From Saccharomonospora halophila 8 (GTDB lineage: Bacteria; Actinomycetota; Actinomycetes; Mycobacteriales; Pseudonocardiaceae), in contig NZ_KB912564.1 of the NCBI RefSeq assembly GCF_000383775.1, positions 87,317-122,078 on the forward strand: a DNA stretch of 34,762 nucleotides, given 5' to 3'. The first letter of the stretch is position 1. Each line of letters begins with the position of its first letter. The translations under genes and the position numbers were made by a program. Positions 1 through 9,308 of this stretch are shown here, one piece after another. The notes below the pieces were generated by a model. It saw only the letters and a program-made list of their open reading frames with translations. It was not told where the DNA came from and did not search any database.

Positions 1-2
1 CG

Positions 3-158
3 GTGCGGTCGTTCGGCGGGCTCGTGGTCGGCGCGATCAGCATCGCGGGGGCCGTCGACCGGATCTGCGACACCCGGCGGCGTCCCCGGGGCGGCCTGGT
101 TCGCACCGTGCGGGAGGCGGCGCTCGCCGTGAGCCGCGACCTCGAGACCGACCGCTAG
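3..158 (+). CDS. IclR-family transcriptional regulator, C-terminal end (partial)
   Basis: The window opens inside this gene; the last 51 codons are visible, ending in TAG. The segment reads [18 protein letters not shown] and then a basic helix that ends VSRDLETDR. This resembles the end of the IclR ligand-binding domain, where a GAISISGP-like strand is followed by a long C-terminal helix. It ends 8 bases before the glpK start on the same strand. IclR-type regulators next to glycerol kinase are known from Streptomyces (GylR), so regulation of glycerol use is a fair inference. The DNA-binding half lies outside the window. Confidence 0.7.
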   Translation: MRSFGGLVVGAISIAGAVDRICDTRRRPRGGLVRTVREAALAVSRDLETDR

Positions 159-166
159 GAGTGCCG

Positions 167-1702
167 ATGCCCGCCCAGTACGTGATGGCGATCGACCAGG
201 GGACCACGTCCACCCGGTGCCTGGTGTTCGACCAGCGGGCCAGGCTGGTGGCCGTGGTGCAGCGTGAGCACCGCCAGTACTATCCGAAGCCGGGCTGGGT
301 GGAACACGACCCCACCGAGATCTGGCGCAACGTGGACCGCATCGTGCCGCAGGCACTGCGCGAGGCCGGCGTCACCACCGAGCAGGTCGCCGGGCTCGGC
401 ATCGCGAACCAGCGGGAGACCACGGTGCTGTGGGACCGCCACACCGGCGCTCCCGTCGGTCATGCGCTGGTGTGGCAGGACACTCGGACCGACGACCTCG
501 TACGGGAACTGGGACGGCGCCCCGATGCCGACCAGGTGCGGAGCAGGAGCGGCCTGCCGCTGGCGACCTATTTCTCGGCCCCGCGCATCCGCTGGCTCCT
601 GGATCACACGCCGGGGCTGCGCGAGCGGGCTGAACGCGGCGACGTCCTGTTCGGCACGATGGAGAGCTGGCTGATCTGGAACCTCACCGGCGGCCCCGAC
701 GGCGGCACCCACCTCACCGACGTCACCAACGCCGGCAGAACGCTGCTGATGAACCTGTCCACACTAGACTGGGACGACGGGTTGCTGGCGTTCTTCGGCA
801 TACCGCGCGCCATGCTGCCCGAGATCCGGCCCTCCGGTGCGCTCCACGGCACCACCCGCAGGGTCGTGCCGGGGGTGCGGATCGCCGCCGCACTCGGCGA
901 CCAGCAATCGGCGCTGCTCGGCCAGACCTGCTTCGATCGCGGCGAGGCGAAGTGCACCTACGGCACCGGCGGCTTCCTGCTCATGAACACCGGGACCGAA
1001 CCGGTGACCTCGGCGCACGGGCTACTCAGCACCGTGGCCTTCCAGTTCGGCTCCGAACCCGCGCACTACGCACTCGAAGGATCCATCGCGGTCACCGGGT
1101 CGCTGGTGCAGTGGTTCCGGGACGCGCTCGGACTGATCCGGACAGCACCGGAGATCGAGACCCTCGCGCGTACCGCCGACGACAACGGCGGGTGCTACAT
1201 CGTGCCCGCGTTCGCGGGCCTGTTCGCCCCGCACTGGCGCAGCGAGGCGCGGGGCATCGTGGTCGGGCTGACCTCGTATGTGGACAAGGGGCACCTCGCG
1301 AGGGCCGTGCTGGAAGCGACGGCGTGGCAGACCCGCGAGGTCGTCGACGCGATGAACGCCGACGCCGGGCTGACCGCCAAAGCGCTCAAGGTGGACGGCG
1401 GCATGACCGCCGACCACCTCCTCATGCAGCTCATCGCCGACGTACTGGGCGTGCCGGTGATGCGGCCCATGCACGCCGAAACCGTCTCGGTGGGCGCGGC
1501 ATACGCCGCCGGCCTCACCGTCGGCCTGTGGCCCGACCTGCAAGGGTTGCGGCGCAACTGGCACCGGGCCGCCCAGTGGTTGCCGCAGATGGCAGCGTCA
1601 CGGCGCGAGGCCGAGTACGCGAACTGGCAGCACGCGGTGCGGCTCAGCATCGAATGGGGAAACCGCGAGACCGCGCCGGGTGACCACACCTGGGGCGTGT
1701 AA
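167..1702 (+). CDS. glpK: glycerol kinase
   Basis: ATP-dependent phosphorylation of glycerol to glycerol 3-phosphate in the cytoplasm. The 511-residue product has the usual FGGY-kinase length. It begins with the phosphate-1 motif [11 protein letters not shown], has the N-terminal [12 protein letters not shown] segment typical of glycerol kinases, [12 protein letters not shown] in the middle, and the C-terminal [12 protein letters not shown] adenosine-binding element. I chose the ATG at 167 over the GTG at 161 because AGGAG at 157-161 sits at a good distance from it; that ribosome-binding site overlaps the stop of the upstream IclR-type gene, so the two are probably co-transcribed. No glycerol facilitator or glpD is visible on the downstream side. 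Confidence 0.95.
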   Translation: MPAQYVMAIDQGTTSTRCLVFDQRARLVAVVQREHRQYYPKPGWVEHDPTEIWRNVDRIVPQALREAGVTTEQVAGLGIANQRETTVLWDRHTGAPVGHALVWQDTRTDDLVRELGRRPDADQVRSRSGLPLATYFSAPRIRWLLDHTPGLRERAERGDVLFGTMESWLIWNLTGGPDGGTHLTDVTNAGRTLLMNLSTLDWDDGLLAFFGIPRAMLPEIRPSGALHGTTRRVVPGVRIAAALGDQQSALLGQTCFDRGEAKCTYGTGGFLLMNTGTEPVTSAHGLLSTVAFQFGSEPAHYALEGSIAVTGSLVQWFRDALGLIRTAPEIETLARTADDNGGCYIVPAFAGLFAPHWRSEARGIVVGLTSYVDKGHLARAVLEATAWQTREVVDAMNADAGLTAKALKVDGGMTADHLLMQLIADVLGVPVMRPMHAETVSVGAAYAAGLTVGLWPDLQGLRRNWHRAAQWLPQMAASRREAEYANWQHAVRLSIEWGNRETAPGDHTWGV

Positions 1703-1725
1703 CGGACACCGACACCACGCCCCAG
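1690..1725 (+). terminator. putative terminator hairpin of glpK
   Basis: A perfect 10-bp inverted repeat, CTGGGGCGTG at 1690-1699 and CACGCCCCAG at 1716-1725, surrounds a 16-nt loop that contains the glpK stop codon. No U-tract follows, which is common in GC-rich actinobacteria. The stem overlaps the last codons of glpK. Confidence 0.55.
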
Positions 1726-2199
1726 CCGGTGAGCTTCCGCCGCGATGTGGTGTGCACCGGGCCGGAAGCCCGCCTCGAGAACGAGGTCGGCATCCGAGGG
1801 CAGCGGCCATCGAGCGGCCGCAGTCCGGGAACCAGTGCCCGACGGCATCTCGCTCCCCGAGCAGCTCGACATCCACGACACCACCGGCAGCTCCCGGTGT
1901 CCTGACAGACAGCGCCGAGCGCCGGATCGCCACCGTGATCGTCGTACACCGGGACATGACGATGACGGCCGCCCCGAAGACGGCCCAGCAGCGTGTGAAG
2001 ATGGGACCCGGTAGCAGCCCGGATCGGCCGGACGTGCGGCCCGACAGTGAGAGTCACATGGCGCCCGGAAACGAATCCATGGGCTACGACACACCATGCG
2101 GACGCCTTCACGACGTTCGTCGGTGATAGGTCGGGCGCAAGGCAATTTGGCGGTACCTCGCTGTCCATCCTCGGCTGCCGACATGATCGTCTGGTCCCG
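1726..2199. other. long intergenic region without a supported gene
   Basis: About 470 bases between the glpK terminator and the lipoprotein gene. Several open frames cross it on both strands, but none has a ribosome-binding site or recognisable domain. One minus-strand stretch around 1740-1800 reads DADLVLEAGFRPGAHH and could be the trace of a decayed gene; I cannot assign it to a family. Confidence 0.4.
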
Positions 2200-2784
2200 T
2201 CAGCCGTCGCCGAATGCCGAAATCTTGCACTTTTGGTCGATTTTCATCTTCTGATCCTCGGACTGCGAACTCCCGCCGGGGCCGTATGTCCACCCGGTGC
2301 CGAACGGCTTGGTGGGCCGTACGTCCATTCCGTTGTCGTGCAGGCATTCGATGTAGCTGTGGTAGTCGTCCAGATACTGCGGATTCTTCTCGCGATCCAG
2401 CTGGGGCGGCCGCAACGGCTTCTTACCCAAGCATTCCTTTTTCGCCGCCTCATCCTGCGAAGTCAGGTTATCTTGAACCGGGGAACCGCGTCCGGGATAC
2501 ATCCGGTGCCCATGTTCCGCCAAACACGCGTAGTAGGATTTCCGCAGGCGATCCTTCTCCTTCGCCGAGGTATCCAGCCGAATCTGTGGTCTACTCGAGC
2601 CGTCCGTCGCGGAGGCGCTGGGAACGGATGTCGAGGGCACGCCGGAGGTTGCCGTGGACAGGCTGGCTACCTGGCGACCGTCGGAGCCGTCGGACCCGCA
2701 AGCACTCAGGACCGCGGCTGTCACGAGGGCCGCGCAGCCTGACGACACTCGGCGTGGCGAACGTGTGATTACGGATTTCCTCAT
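2200..2784 (-). CDS. secreted lipoprotein with paired CLxxxG motifs
   Basis: A 194-residue product with a lipoprotein signal: basic MRKSVITRSPRR, a hydrophobic stretch, then lipobox LSAC with Cys29 as the lipidated residue. A Ser/Thr-rich linker follows. The mature domain carries YYACLAEHG and YIECLHDNGM, each Cys followed by Leu and a Gly four to five residues on, plus KKECLG and QKCKIS near the end, giving four cysteines that could form two disulfides. Actinobacterial lipoproteins with this CLxxxG pattern often sit beside MacB-like ABC exporters. The ATG at 2784 was chosen because it places the signal peptide at the N-terminus. The gene is divergent from the response regulator at 2904 and shares an upstream motif with the exporter operon, so I infer a role in sensing or export by that system. 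Confidence 0.75.
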   Translation of the reverse strand: MRKSVITRSPRRVSSGCAALVTAAVLSACGSDGSDGRQVASLSTATSGVPSTSVPSASATDGSSRPQIRLDTSAKEKDRLRKSYYACLAEHGHRMYPGRGSPVQDNLTSQDEAAKKECLGKKPLRPPQLDREKNPQYLDDYHSYIECLHDNGMDVRPTKPFGTGWTYGPGGSSQSEDQKMKIDQKCKISAFGDG

Positions 2785-2803
2785 GCCGCCCACGGTCGAG
2801 GAT

Positions 2804-2831
2804 GAATGTGAAGAACCTGTCAGCATCCCGT
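2804..2831. promoter_or_regulatory. shared 28-nt upstream motif, copy A
   Basis: The segment contains TGAAGAACCTGTCAGC and matches copy B at 7053-7080 at 23 of 28 positions in the same orientation. It lies 19 nt upstream of the lipoprotein ATG and about 70 nt upstream of the response-regulator start. On the minus strand it reads as two roughly 10-bp half-sites starting CTGACA and CTTCAC, the tandem spacing expected of an OmpR-type response regulator. The binding protein is inferred. Confidence 0.5.
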
Positions 2832-2890
2832 TGTCACGCCGTGTCCTCCGCCGCACGTGGCCGCTGGTTCGCCCGCAACGGGAACCGCGG

Positions 2891-2904
2891 TAGAGTCGCA
2901 GTGA
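2891..2904 (+). promoter_or_regulatory. candidate -10 element of a leaderless response-regulator transcript
   Basis: TAGAGT at 2891-2896 fits the actinobacterial -10 pattern TANNNT and ends 7 nt before the ATG at 2904. Transcription would start at or next to the start codon, which fits the absence of a Shine-Dalgarno sequence. Confidence 0.4.
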
Positions 2905-3617
2905 TGTGTGCCCACATTATGCTGGCCGAGGACGACACGAAACAGGCAGAGCTGATCCGTCAGTATCTGGAGCGCGATCGGCATTCGGTGGTCGTCGTTA
3001 CGGACGGCCGTGCGGCCCTCGACGAGGCGCGCGGACATGTTCCGGATCTGCTCGTGCTGGACCTGATGCTACCCAAGGTGGACGGTCTGGATGTCTGCCG
3101 CATTTTGCGCCGGGAGTCCGACATTCCGGTGCTGATGTTGACTGCGCGGTCCACGGAGGATGACCTGCTACTGGGGCTGGATCTCGGTGCGGATGACTAC
3201 ATGACCAAGCCGTTCAGCCCTCGTGAACTGGCAGCCCGTGTGCGGACACTGCTCAGGCGAACCCGGGCGGCACCCGCAGCGGAGCCCGATCCACGGTTGC
3301 GGGTCGGCGCCGTGGTCGTGGACACCGCCCGGCACACGGTGACCAGTGACGGCGAGCCGGTGGACTGCACGGCGGGCGAGTTCCGGCTCTTGCAGGCCCT
3401 CGCCAGCCAACCGGAGCGGGTGTTCAACCGGGCGCAGTTGCTCGAACAGCTGCACGGCTTCGACCGCTACATGACCGAGCGCACCATCGATGTGCACGTC
3501 ATGAATCTCCGCAAGAAGATCGAACCGCAGCCGCGCAAACCGGTGCGCCTGGTGACCGTCTACGGGGTCGGCTACAAAATGGTCGGCGGCACGGACACGG
3601 ACGGCATGTGCCAATAG
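2904..3617 (+). CDS. OmpR/PhoB-family response regulator
   Basis: A 237-residue two-domain DNA-binding response regulator. The receiver domain (about 1-115) has the acidic pair Asp10/Asp11, the phospho-acceptor Asp53 in LLVLDLMLP, Thr80 in LMLTAR and Lys102 in MTKPF. The winged-helix domain (about 135-230) has the recognition region RTIDVHVMNLRKKIEP and ends VRLVTVYGVGYKM, typical of OmpR. I chose ATG 2904 because the receiver domain starts there and a TANNNT element sits 7 nt upstream; GTG 2901 is also possible. Its likely partner kinase is at 7125 on the same strand, separated from it by the leftward exporter operon. Likely targets are the two divergent promoters carrying the shared motif. 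Confidence 0.93.
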   Translation: MCAHIMLAEDDTKQAELIRQYLERDRHSVVVVTDGRAALDEARGHVPDLLVLDLMLPKVDGLDVCRILRRESDIPVLMLTARSTEDDLLLGLDLGADDYMTKPFSPRELAARVRTLLRRTRAAPAAEPDPRLRVGAVVVDTARHTVTSDGEPVDCTAGEFRLLQALASQPERVFNRAQLLEQLHGFDRYMTERTIDVHVMNLRKKIEPQPRKPVRLVTVYGVGYKMVGGTDTDGMCQ

Positions 3618-3651
3618 GCCACCATGCCGGCGCGGCCGCCGGTGTGGTGGC
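3618..3651. terminator. strong bidirectional terminator hairpin
   Basis: A nested stem: GCCACCA at 3618-3624 pairs with TGGTGGC at 3645-3651, and inside it CCGGCG at 3627-3632 pairs with CGCCGG at 3637-3642. It lies between the convergent ends of the response regulator (3617) and the permease gene (3692), so it can serve both. Confidence 0.75.
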
Positions 3652-3691
3652 TGTGACCGGGATCGCGATCCATAGTGGCACGATCACACAC

Positions 3692-4924
3692 TCAAGACGC
3701 CGCGAGGGCGGCGGTGGGTGGCAGCCGTGCGGCGCGGATGCTGGGATAAACCCCGGCGAGCGCGCCGACGGCGATCGCGCCGCCCACGCCGGCCAGGACG
3801 GCCAGCGGCGAGATGACGACTGGCCAGTTTGCGGCGACAGTGTAACCGATCGTCGCGAGGACACCGAGCAGGGTGCCGGCCAGTCCGCCGAGTCCGGACA
3901 GTGCCACCGACTCGGTCAAAAACTGCGCGCGGATCTGGCCCCGGTGCGCTCCGAGTGCGCGGCGTAGTCCGATCTCCCGTCTCCGTTCGAGGACCGAGAT
4001 CACCATCGTGTTGGCCACCCCGATCGCGCCGACCAGCAGGGCGACTCCGGCCAGCGCAAGGAACAACTCCGAGAACGTGGACTCGGCGGCGCGTTTGGCC
4101 GCGAGCGCGGCGGATGGGTCGCTGACCCGGATCATCCCGGGCAGCTTCGGATGGACGGTCTCGGAGAGCACGCCGCGTACCGCGGACACGTGCCCCTCCT
4201 GCGCCTGTGTGTAGACCACGGTGGGATGCCCGTCGAAGTCGAGGAACTTCCGGGCGCTGTCCCAGCCGACCAGCACGGCGCGGCCGAGCTGCGGATACAG
4301 TTTCAGTTCCGCGAGGATGCCGCTGACGGTGAACCACTGGTTGTCGATCACCACAAGCGGAGCCGGTTCGCCTGAGCGCAGCCGGGATATTCCGAGCCGC
4401 TTGGCGGCCACGTGACCGAGGATCACCGTGGGCAGGCCGTCGGTGGTGTTGTCGAGGAACCGGCCTGCCCGCATCGTCCCGTTGACGGTGCGGAGCAGGT
4501 TGTTCTTACTGGCCAGCACCGCGAGTCCGGAACCGTAGGCGGGGTTGACGAGGTCTGAACGTCGCACCTTGGCATGGGTGTTCCCGACGGCACTCGCCGT
4601 GGTGACCGGGCCGATGCGGCGGACCATGTCCACCGACTGCTTCGGCAGCGTGACCTGTTCCTGCTCGCCGGGAACGGATTGTGCCTGGGCGGTGAGCATG
4701 TTGGTGCCAAGCTCGTCGAGCTCGTTGTTCAGCTTCTGCTGGCTGGATGCCGGGATCGCGATCACCGTGATCATGGTGGCGATGCCGATCGAAATCCCCA
4801 GCGCCGAGAGGACCGCACGCAGCGGCCGGGTACGAATACCCAACAACCCGAGACCGAGCAGGTCGGACAGTGCCAGACGCGCCGGTCGGTTGTGCTCACG
4901 CGTGCGCCCTGAGAGTCGGGTCAC
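3692..4924 (-). CDS. MacB/FtsX-type ABC transporter permease
   Basis: A 410-residue inner-membrane permease of the MacB/FtsX family. A first membrane helix, [23 protein letters not shown], is followed by a large extracytoplasmic domain of about 220 residues (the MacB periplasmic-core region). The C-terminal three-helix FtsX domain starts at [21 protein letters not shown] and includes the hallmark [14 protein letters not shown] loop. I chose GTG 4924 because GGAGG at about 4936-4940 precedes it; an upstream ATG at 4957 is less well placed. The start overlaps the ATPase gene by 29 nt, so the two are translationally coupled. The substrate is unknown; relatives export peptides, antibiotics or lipids. 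Confidence 0.9.
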   Translation of the reverse strand: MTRLSGRTREHNRPARLALSDLLGLGLLGIRTRPLRAVLSALGISIGIATMITVIAIPASSQQKLNNELDELGTNMLTAQAQSVPGEQEQVTLPKQSVDMVRRIGPVTTASAVGNTHAKVRRSDLVNPAYGSGLAVLASKNNLLRTVNGTMRAGRFLDNTTDGLPTVILGHVAAKRLGISRLRSGEPAPLVVIDNQWFTVSGILAELKLYPQLGRAVLVGWDSARKFLDFDGHPTVVYTQAQEGHVSAVRGVLSETVHPKLPGMIRVSDPSAALAAKRAAESTFSELFLALAGVALLVGAIGVANTMVISVLERRREIGLRRALGAHRGQIRAQFLTESVALSGLGGLAGTLLGVLATIGYTVAANWPVVISPLAVLAGVGGAIAVGALAGVYPSIRAARLPPTAALAAS

Positions 4925-5615
4925 TCTGGGCACCCCCTCCTGTGTCGGTGACCACACGGCCGTCGAGGATGTGCACCTGTCTGGGGCATTGGTCCGCGAT
5001 GGCCAGGTCGTGGGTGATCACCGCGATGGTGGTGCCTTCCTCATTCAGCCGGAACAGCAGCTCCAGCACGGCATGACCGGTCCTGCTGTCCAATGCACCG
5101 GTCGGTTCGTCCGCCAACACCAGCGCGGGTTCATTGACCAGGGCCCTGGCGATGGCAACCCGCTGGCACTCCCCACCGGACAGCTCGCCGGGACGGTGCT
5201 CACCCCGGTTCGCCAACCCCACCCGGGACAGGGCCGCCCGCGCCCGTTTGTGCCGTTGTCGCCGCCGCACCCCGGCGTAGAGCTGACCGGTGGCGACGTT
5301 CTCCACCGCGGACAGTCCCGCGGCGAGGTGGAACTGCTGGAACACGAAACCGAGCCTGCGGGCACGCAACGCGGACAACGCGCGATCGGAGAGCTCGGCG
5401 GTGTCCCTTCCCCCGAACTCGACGGTCCCGCTGCTCGGACGATCCAGCGTGCCCATGATGTTGAGCAGTGTGGACTTCCCGGACCCGGAGGGGCCCACGA
5501 TCGCCAACAGCTCGCCCTGCCGCGCGGTCAGCGACACGTCGGCGAGGGCGGTGGCCCCCGGATAGGTCCTACTCACCTCGCGTACCGCGATCACCGGCGG
5601 GTCTTCGGCAGTCAC
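4896..5615 (-). CDS. ABC transporter ATP-binding protein (MacB/LolD type)
   Basis: A 239-residue ATPase that powers the neighbouring FtsX-type permease. Visible motifs are Walker [10 protein letters not shown] at 41-49, the Q-loop in FVFQQFHL, the signature LSGGECQRV at 145-153, Walker [14 protein letters not shown] at about 164-176, and the switch histidine in [12 protein letters not shown]. Sequence and length match the LolD/MacB subfamily rather than importer ATPases. Its ATG overlaps the stop of the membrane-fusion gene (ATGA at 5612-5615), and its end overlaps the permease start, so the three proteins are made as one unit. Confidence 0.95.
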   Translation of the reverse strand: MTAEDPPVIAVREVSRTYPGATALADVSLTARQGELLAIVGPSGSGKSTLLNIMGTLDRPSSGTVEFGGRDTAELSDRALSALRARRLGFVFQQFHLAAGLSAVENVATGQLYAGVRRRQRHKRARAALSRVGLANRGEHRPGELSGGECQRVAIARALVNEPALVLADEPTGALDSRTGHAVLELLFRLNEEGTTIAVITHDLAIADQCPRQVHILDGRVVTDTGGGAQSDPTLRAHA

Positions 5616-7033
5616 GAGGTCGTCACCACCTTGGTGCCCGGCTCGATGCCGTCCCCTGTGATCTCGATCTTGCCGCGGACGGACATTCCGGTCTGCACCT
5701 TGACGAGCCCGCGCTCGGGAACCCGTACGGCATAACCCCCTTCGCGTAAGGTAAGCAGCGCACCGACCGGCACGACCAGTACGTCCTCGTGGGTCTTCGT
5801 GGTGAACCGGACCTGCACGGGCCCCGGTTCACCATCCACCTTCTTGTGGTCGGTCAGGGTGACGGTCACCTTCCGCTCGGATTCCCCGGGACCATCCGGT
5901 GACCCGCTGCCCGGCGAACCGCCCTTGGTCACCGGTTCGATGGTGGCGACCTTGCCTGGTGCCGTGGTGTCGTCCGGCAGTGTCACCGTGACCTCTTGGC
6001 CCTCCGCGATCGCGTCGAGATCGGACACCGGTGCCCGTACGATCACCGCCTTGGCCGTCGACGAGACGGTCAGCACCGTGTCCTCGGCGTTATCGCCGAG
6101 TTGGGCCCGCACCGCATCCACCCGCACCTCACCCGGCAGCACAGCCACGTGGCCGAGACCGAGTACCCCGGTCGCAGGCATCCCTACATCCCGCTGCCAG
6201 CGTTCGATCGCATCGATCAACGAGGCGGTAAGCACCGCGTCCCCCTCACGCACCGTCACGGTGTCGGCTTCGGCGTCGGAGCCGTCCGAGCTCTCGGTGG
6301 ATGTGCCCGTGTCCGCGCCGCCGGACGGCGGCGCCGCACTTCTGCCGGAGTCGCCGGACCGCGACTGCTGCCCGGACGAGTCGTCCTGCTGCGGTGTGTC
6401 CGGACGCGGCAGAACCGTGCCCACAGGCGGCTGCTGTCCGACGCGATACTCCAGCGTGGCCAAGTTGTTCGCGACCACCCGCACGTCACGACCGACCATG
6501 CCCTCGGTGTCCAGTGTGCGGTACAGCGGAGTGTCACCGTAGAACACCGGAACGGGACTATCGTCGACGCGGTAAAGCTGCTCACCCCTGCCCACCGTGT
6601 CGCCCACGGCGGGAAGCTCGGTCACGATGCCGCTCGCGGAGCCCGTGAGCGGCCGCTTCGCGGTGTAGTCAAGGTTCCCGGTCAACGTCGCGCTCTCGGA
6701 GAGGTCTCCGCGTTGCACCGCGACTGCCTCGACCGGGACACGCTCGCGGCTATTGCTCGATTCGTCGTCACGCTGCGCCCAGAAGGCGGCGAACGCGCCC
6801 GTACCGACAACGAGCACGGCGACCAAGCCGAGCACCACCCATCGCTTCTTCCGAGGCCGCTTCTCGGGTGGCTTCTCGGCGTTGTCGGCCTCCTCGCCCG
6901 ACCGCTGGGCCGAGGTCTCGTCGTCCAGAATCCCGCAGACCGGCATCACCTCGGTCGGATGCGCCGCGTTGTCGGGATCTCCTGCCTGCCGCGGATACGG
7001 GTCCGGCACACCTGCGCCCTCGGGATCACCCAT
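5612..7033 (-). CDS. membrane-fusion (adaptor) protein with peptidoglycan-binding-like domain
   Basis: Adaptor subunit of the exporter. A cytoplasmic acidic N-terminus is followed by one membrane helix, [21 protein letters not shown]. The extracytoplasmic part starts with a lipoyl-like barrel ([27 protein letters not shown]). Next comes a peptidoglycan-binding-like segment ([19 protein letters not shown] and [21 protein letters not shown]), interrupted by a low-complexity Ser/Gly/Asp-rich insert of about 50 residues, and then the C-terminal beta domains. I prefer ATG 7033 over ATG 7045. That start places the shared motif 19 nt upstream, exactly as in the lipoprotein gene. It is the first gene of the exporter operon, divergent from the histidine kinase. 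Confidence 0.85.
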   Translation of the reverse strand: MGDPEGAGVPDPYPRQAGDPDNAAHPTEVMPVCGILDDETSAQRSGEEADNAEKPPEKRPRKKRWVVLGLVAVLVVGTGAFAAFWAQRDDESSNSRERVPVEAVAVQRGDLSESATLTGNLDYTAKRPLTGSASGIVTELPAVGDTVGRGEQLYRVDDSPVPVFYGDTPLYRTLDTEGMVGRDVRVVANNLATLEYRVGQQPPVGTVLPRPDTPQQDDSSGQQSRSGDSGRSAAPPSGGADTGTSTESSDGSDAEADTVTVREGDAVLTASLIDAIERWQRDVGMPATGVLGLGHVAVLPGEVRVDAVRAQLGDNAEDTVLTVSSTAKAVIVRAPVSDLDAIAEGQEVTVTLPDDTTAPGKVATIEPVTKGGSPGSGSPDGPGESERKVTVTLTDHKKVDGEPGPVQVRFTTKTHEDVLVVPVGALLTLREGGYAVRVPERGLVKVQTGMSVRGKIEITGDGIEPGTKVVTTS

Positions 7034-7052
7034 ATCGTCGATCATCGGCGAG

Positions 7053-7080
7053 GAATATGAAGATCGTGTCAGCGTGCCGT
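7053..7080. promoter_or_regulatory. shared 28-nt upstream motif, copy B
   Basis: The segment contains TGAAGATCGTGTCAGC and matches copy A at 2804-2831 at 23 of 28 positions. It sits in the divergent region between the adaptor gene (start 7033 or 7045) and the kinase gene (7125). With the 7033 start the distance to the leftward gene equals that in copy A. Confidence 0.5.
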
Positions 7081-7111
7081 CATGGTCCGGTCAGGACGTG
7101 TCGCAGTGACC

Positions 7112-7125
7112 TACCGTCGATCGGG
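7112..7125 (+). promoter_or_regulatory. candidate -10 element of a leaderless kinase transcript
   Basis: TACCGT at 7112-7117 fits TANNNT and is followed by 7 nt and then the GTG start at 7125. There is no Shine-Dalgarno sequence. The geometry matches that in front of the response-regulator gene. Confidence 0.35.
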
Positions 7126-8924
7126 TGTCCAAGAAGCGCCCCGGGTCACCACGCCGTAAAAGCCTCCTCGTCCGGCTACTGGTGCTCTCGGCCCTCGTGG
7201 CCGCCTGCTCCATCGCGGCCACCACCTGGCTCGCCGTGCAGACCACCACGCGGGCGGTCCTGCACCAGCAAGCCCAACGACCCGCTGCGCAAGTCAAGAT
7301 CTACCAGAAGCTGACCAGCTACGCCGCCACCCACAACCAGTGGAACGGTGTCGCCGGAACGATCCGCGACCTCGCCGAACGAACCGGGAAGCACATCGTC
7401 CTGACCACAACCCAGCGGCGACCCATCGCGTCATCCGGTCCGGCCGCAGCGGCACCGCGGGGAACACCGTCCGCGGTCATCGACCCGCTGCACGTCGATC
7501 CGGCACTGGAACCGGACGCCGGACCCGACCGCATCGACCCGCGTGCGATCGGACCGTTCCGACTGACCGAGGCCGAACGCACACACCGAGACCAACTGGC
7601 GACCAGAATCGCATCCTGCCTGCACAGCAGAGGGATCCCCGCCACGATCAGCCGCGAACCCAACGGCGGTCCCACCATCGAGATCTCGGGCCACAACCGG
7701 CCCAGCTACGAGCGCAGATGCGGCATCAGCAGCCTCACCAGTCACACAGCCACCGAGCAACAGGCACTCCACCAGCTCCACACACTGGTCAATGACTGCC
7801 TGCGCACCAAGAACCTCGGCCCGGTTCGCCTCAACATGTCTGCCGACCTGTCCTTCACCTGGATCGGCAACGACCGTGCGAGCGGCGCTGTGCGGACGTG
7901 CCTGAACGAGAGCAGGCGCGAGCAACTGCGCCCCCACGTGGCACCCGCGGCTTTGCTGTTCATCACCGCGCCGAGCGGAGATCCCACCCCCGGCTTCACA
8001 CTCTCGACCGCCGACACGGCCCTGATCGCGGCCGCCGCGGCACTCGTGCTCCTTGTCACGATCGGTGTCACGGTTGTCGTCGGTACCCGACTGACCCGAC
8101 CGCTGCACGCGCTGACCGCGGCCGCACGCGACCCCGAACGGAACACCCCGGTCCCGGCCACGACGAACGACGAGATCGGCCGGCTGACGAGCGCCTTCAA
8201 CGACCTCTCCGAACGCAGGCAGGAAGCGGAACGGCAACGCAAAGAGATGGTCAGCGATATCGCCCACGAGCTACGCACCCCGCTGACCAACATCCGGGGC
8301 TGGCTCGAGGCCGTCGAGGACGGCGTCACCAGCCCGGGTCCCGCATGGGTGTCCTCCACGATGGAAGACGTTCTGCTACTGCAACACATGATCGACGACT
8401 TGGGAGACCTCGCGGCGGCCGACGCGGGAACCCTGCAGGTGCATCCCGAGCCGGTCGCACTCGACGACCTGCTCAACCAGGTGGTTGCCGGACTCGGGAA
8501 CAAGGCGGACGCCGCGGAGGTCACACTGTCCACTCAGCTCGATGGACCCTCCGAGGTGGTCGTCGACCCGGTTCGACTACGGCAGATCACCGGAAACCTG
8601 CTGTCCAACGCCCTCCGGCACACGCCGGCAGGCGGGCACGTCACCGTTGCCACCCGCCAAGACGGCGATACTGCCGTCATCGACATCACCGACACCGGAA
8701 GAGGCATCGAGCCAGAGGACCTCCCCCACGTGTTCGACCGATTCTGGCGGGCAGACAAGTCGCGCAGCCGCACCACCGGCGGCAGCGGCCTCGGACTCGC
8801 CATCGTCCGGCACCTCGTCCGTGCTCACGACGGGACGGTGACCGTCACCAGCACCCCACACGTCCGAACAACGTTCACCGTTCGGCTTCCGGACGGCCAC
8901 GGATCCGAGCCGACCCCGGGTTGA
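7125..8924 (+). CDS. membrane sensor histidine kinase with cysteine-containing extracellular domain
   Basis: A 599-residue sensor kinase. An N-terminal membrane helix (about 14-40) precedes a large extracytoplasmic domain of about 260 residues, then a second helix (ALIAAAAALVLLVTIGVTVVV), a HAMP domain and the kinase core. The phospho-acceptor is His381 in SDIAHELRTPL; the N-box is GNLLSNALRHTP, G1 is DTGRGI and G2 is GGSGLGLAIV. The sensor domain contains SCLHSRG, YERRCG, NDCLRTKNLG and RTCLNES. These CLxxxG-like motifs resemble those in the lipoprotein at 2200-2784. It is the likely partner of the regulator at 2904. It starts with GTG, apparently without a leader. Confidence 0.92.
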   Translation: MSKKRPGSPRRKSLLVRLLVLSALVAACSIAATTWLAVQTTTRAVLHQQAQRPAAQVKIYQKLTSYAATHNQWNGVAGTIRDLAERTGKHIVLTTTQRRPIASSGPAAAAPRGTPSAVIDPLHVDPALEPDAGPDRIDPRAIGPFRLTEAERTHRDQLATRIASCLHSRGIPATISREPNGGPTIEISGHNRPSYERRCGISSLTSHTATEQQALHQLHTLVNDCLRTKNLGPVRLNMSADLSFTWIGNDRASGAVRTCLNESRREQLRPHVAPAALLFITAPSGDPTPGFTLSTADTALIAAAAALVLLVTIGVTVVVGTRLTRPLHALTAAARDPERNTPVPATTNDEIGRLTSAFNDLSERRQEAERQRKEMVSDIAHELRTPLTNIRGWLEAVEDGVTSPGPAWVSSTMEDVLLLQHMIDDLGDLAAADAGTLQVHPEPVALDDLLNQVVAGLGNKADAAEVTLSTQLDGPSEVVVDPVRLRQITGNLLSNALRHTPAGGHVTVATRQDGDTAVIDITDTGRGIEPEDLPHVFDRFWRADKSRSRTTGGSGLGLAIVRHLVRAHDGTVTVTSTPHVRTTFTVRLPDGHGSEPTPG

Positions 8925-8954
8925 GCGAAACGGACTCGCCCTCTGGCGTCACGG

Positions 8955-9160
8955 TCCTACACCAAGATCGGCGCCGGCGGATGAGGTTGGTGGCGAGGCC
9001 GAGGAGGCCGTGATGGATGTCGGTGCGGCGTTCCCACCGGGTGGCCGGGCGGCGGAACTGGTGCATCAGGGCGAGGGTTTGTTCGACGACCCAGCGTGCG
9101 GCCTGGTTGGTGTCGCGGGTGCCGCGGCGGCTGATCAGCTCGTTCGGCCTCCCGGCGCCG
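8955..9160 (-). pseudogene. IS5-type transposase remnant (C-terminal fragment)
   Basis: On the minus strand this reads WVVEQTLALMHQFRRPATRWERRTDIHHGLLGLATNLIRRR with a few residues before it. This is the WVVER...RWERR...H..L..LA..L C-terminal region of IS5-family DDE transposases, including the catalytic Glu segment. The N-terminal two-thirds are absent, and the reading frame runs without its own stop into the end of the histidine-kinase gene. It is a relic, not a working element. Confidence 0.75.
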
Positions 9161-9308
9161 CCATGGTGAGCTTGCGGGTGTGTCCGGTTCGTGCTCGGAC
9201 ATGCGCCGCTCCGTTCGTGGTTCTCCTCCGGCTCATGCCCGGAGGGGACCAGGGTCGGTCCTCCGGGGCCGAGCCTGCCGACCGCGGCCGCCATCGGTAC
9301 CGGCGGGG

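Noticed and set aside
1740-2184. A gene on the minus strand downstream of glpK
   Set aside because: No start signal, no consistent frame and no recognised domain; codon pattern does not distinguish it from the shadows of GC-rich sequence.
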